DNA from: Saururus chinensis
Taxonomy: Eukaryota; Streptophyta; Magnoliopsida; Piperales; Saururaceae
Direction: 5' to 3'
DNA length: 64,000 nucleotides
Assembly (NCBI GenBank): GCA_035235625.1
Contig: CP141149.1
Span: 19,409,893-19,473,892, forward strand
Positions 62,501 through 64,000 of the stretch are shown in pieces. The notes under the pieces are model-generated. The model made no database searches. It had not been told where the DNA came from and saw nothing but the letters and a program-made list of their open reading frames with translations. Each line of letters opens with the position of its first letter. Position 1 is the stretch's first letter. The position numbers were made by a program, and so were the translations under genes.

Positions 62501-64000
62501 TTCACCGTATTCCCTCTCAAATATCCTTCTCATTTTACTAATTTTATTGGTTAAGCCAAGGTATTACAATTTTTCAAAAGCAGTTAAAACCGTCTAAAAT
62601 GAGATGTATACATAGAGCAACAAAAAACAAGCAAGAATATAAGGCCATATCCAATGCAAACCTCGAACATTAATGTACACAGCACGGTGTGGAAGCTCAT
62701 TCGGTGGACATGTGCGACAAAGTTCTCTAGCACATCCACTAACATTTTTGAAAGTTCCAGCTGGGCATTGCTGAGGAATAAAATTAACACAAGGAATTTT
62801 TCAATGCTGTATATTCAAATATTTGCCTTAGGAAATCTAAGGTGATAACTGTCGAACACAAACGACAGAAATTATTCATGTATAGAATAGAATATACCTG
62901 ACAGAAAACTCCATATAGCCCTTTAGGACAATCTTTTGCTGTTACAGTTCCATTTTCTCCACCACGACCCTGATCTCCACCAACTCCTCCCCTGTAAGCA
63001 ACAGTCAGATATTTAGATTGCCAGATAAAAAGGATGGGTACCAATTGAAAAAAGAATATAAAGACACGTGTCCACCATTTTTAAAAAACAATCAAACCCT
63101 TGAATAGCTAGTCAAACAAATGCTTCATCTGAATAATGCACAAAATAAAATAACCATAAAATAGTACAATCCATAAATAATACATACATTGTATGTATCT
63201 TGCCTTCAACTTTTGCTATGGGAATATATTCATCTCCAGTGGGAATATCAGCCCAATCAAAGTGAATCCTCCCTCCACCCCCACCACCCCCACCATTTCT
63301 ACTACCATGCCCTCCAACACTTGAAAGGACAGAATCATCCCCAAGTGTCAATGTATGCAGAAATAACAAAATAGTTCCGCCAGATCCACCACCTGGCCCT
63401 CCATTTGAACTTTCTATTTCTTTCCTAAACCTTTCACCATCCGCCTTCAGTGAGCCCTGCAAATCGAGGGTTACCAAGGAATGCTCCATGGAACCCATCA
63501 CTGTCATGCAAAACAGAAAATCCAAATGTGAATCACAGATACACTTACAATCAAAACAAAACTTACGGACAGAAGAGTTAGTTCACCTATAATGCCACCA
63601 CCACTAGTGGATCCACTCATGCTATCATTTCCACTGCCACTACCAAGTTCGCAAGGCAACTCAGCATTTCCATATGCAAGACCTCCATTGACTAAACTGC
63701 CATTGTAGTATCCATCTCCACCTTTACCACCATGGCCACCACCACCACTAAGACCATTACTCAAAACCTTTCCTTTACCAATGCCACCTCTGCAGCCTGC
63801 AAATAATCCTGTCAGTCCAGACACTAATGCTGGAAATGTTTTGTCGCCAGCCCTACAATGTTTTTCCATTTTTCAAAAATTCAAAAAAAAAAAAATTTTA
63901 GTTTCTGCATTGAAATTATGACATCTTACCTAAACCAGATGCACTTATTAATCCACTAGAGTTCACAATAACCGTCCTAGCCCGGTGGAAATGCACAACA
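59597..64000 (-). CDS. Large glycine-rich multipass membrane protein (5' end outside window)
   Basis: Fourteen minus-strand exons join in frame to about 857 residues: 63930-64000 (partial), 63587-63796, 63188-63500, 62898-62991, 62662-62770, 62101-62372, 61881-62008, 61553-61787, 61167-61355, 60772-61061, 60514-60697, 60186-60428, 59952-60040, 59597-59744. The order is a glycine-rich extracellular part (GGGGHGGKGGDG, GGGGGGGGRIHFDW), a cysteine-rich EGF/ephrin-receptor-like stretch (CPKGLYGVFC, CPAGTFKNVSGC, CRTCPPNELPHRAVY), a transmembrane helix (LFGLLLSGLLVLLALVLSVA), a soluble region, then several more membrane helices. The C-terminus EIQDRSMYSDDPSVFWQS resembles Arabidopsis At5g11700/At5g47020 as I remember them. 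Function is unknown. Some donors are weak (GTTTGC, GTTTTC), but all joins keep frame. Confidence 0.88.

Overview
This is nuclear DNA from a flowering plant: spliced genes with GT-AG introns, plant-specific families (class III peroxidase, ACC oxidase, plant GDSL lipases, plant tetraspanin), abundant solo LTRs, hAT-type elements, MITEs and a decayed Mutator-like element. Three genes (tetraspanin, cytidine deaminase, peroxidase) are very GC-rich at third codon positions, while the ACC oxidase, GDSL and glycine-rich genes are AT-rich. Such bimodality is typical of monocots, so a monocot is my best guess, but the sequence does not prove it.

Layout. 1-2734: end of a long LTR running in from the left. 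4.6-5.6 kb: tetraspanin (+). 6.2-7.1 kb: intronless cytidine deaminase (-). 7.4-19.2 kb: repeat-dominated, with MITEs, a copia-like LTR, a satellite built on the palindrome GCAACGTTGC, a decayed 25S rDNA fragment flanked by a perfect 23-bp inverted repeat, a Mutator-like transposase pseudogene split by a solo LTR, a 129-bp-arm hairpin and a GA-rich minisatellite. 20.8-22.0 kb: ACC oxidase (+). 23.4-28.1 kb: probable plastid methyltransferase (-), head-to-head with a class III peroxidase (+, 28.4-30.3 kb) across 348 bp. 32.05-37.04 kb: a 5-kb solo LTR with a perfect target-site duplication. 38.6-53.7 kb: a GDSL esterase/lipase cluster (one pseudogene, two intact genes) interrupted by hAT-type, copia-like and solo-LTR insertions. 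55.1-57.5 kb: another solo LTR. 59.6-64 kb: 3' two-thirds of a large glycine-rich multipass membrane protein gene (-), whose 5' end lies beyond the window.

The genes do not form a pathway: this is ordinary plant gene space. ACC oxidase makes ethylene, the peroxidase and GDSL enzymes are secreted (cell wall/cuticle roles are family knowledge), the deaminase salvages pyrimidines, and the tetraspanin and glycine-rich protein are membrane proteins. The noteworthy signals are structural: the satellite/rDNA/inverted-repeat complex at 9.7-11.4 kb, the long hairpin at 16.1-16.5 kb, the nested MULE/LTR whose reading frame closes exactly when the LTR and one target-site copy are removed, and a GC-AG intron shared by the two GDSL paralogues. 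I found no clear previously undescribed coding system. Intron-exon boundaries were placed by hand from splice motifs, reading-frame continuity and remembered family alignments, and have not been checked against transcripts.
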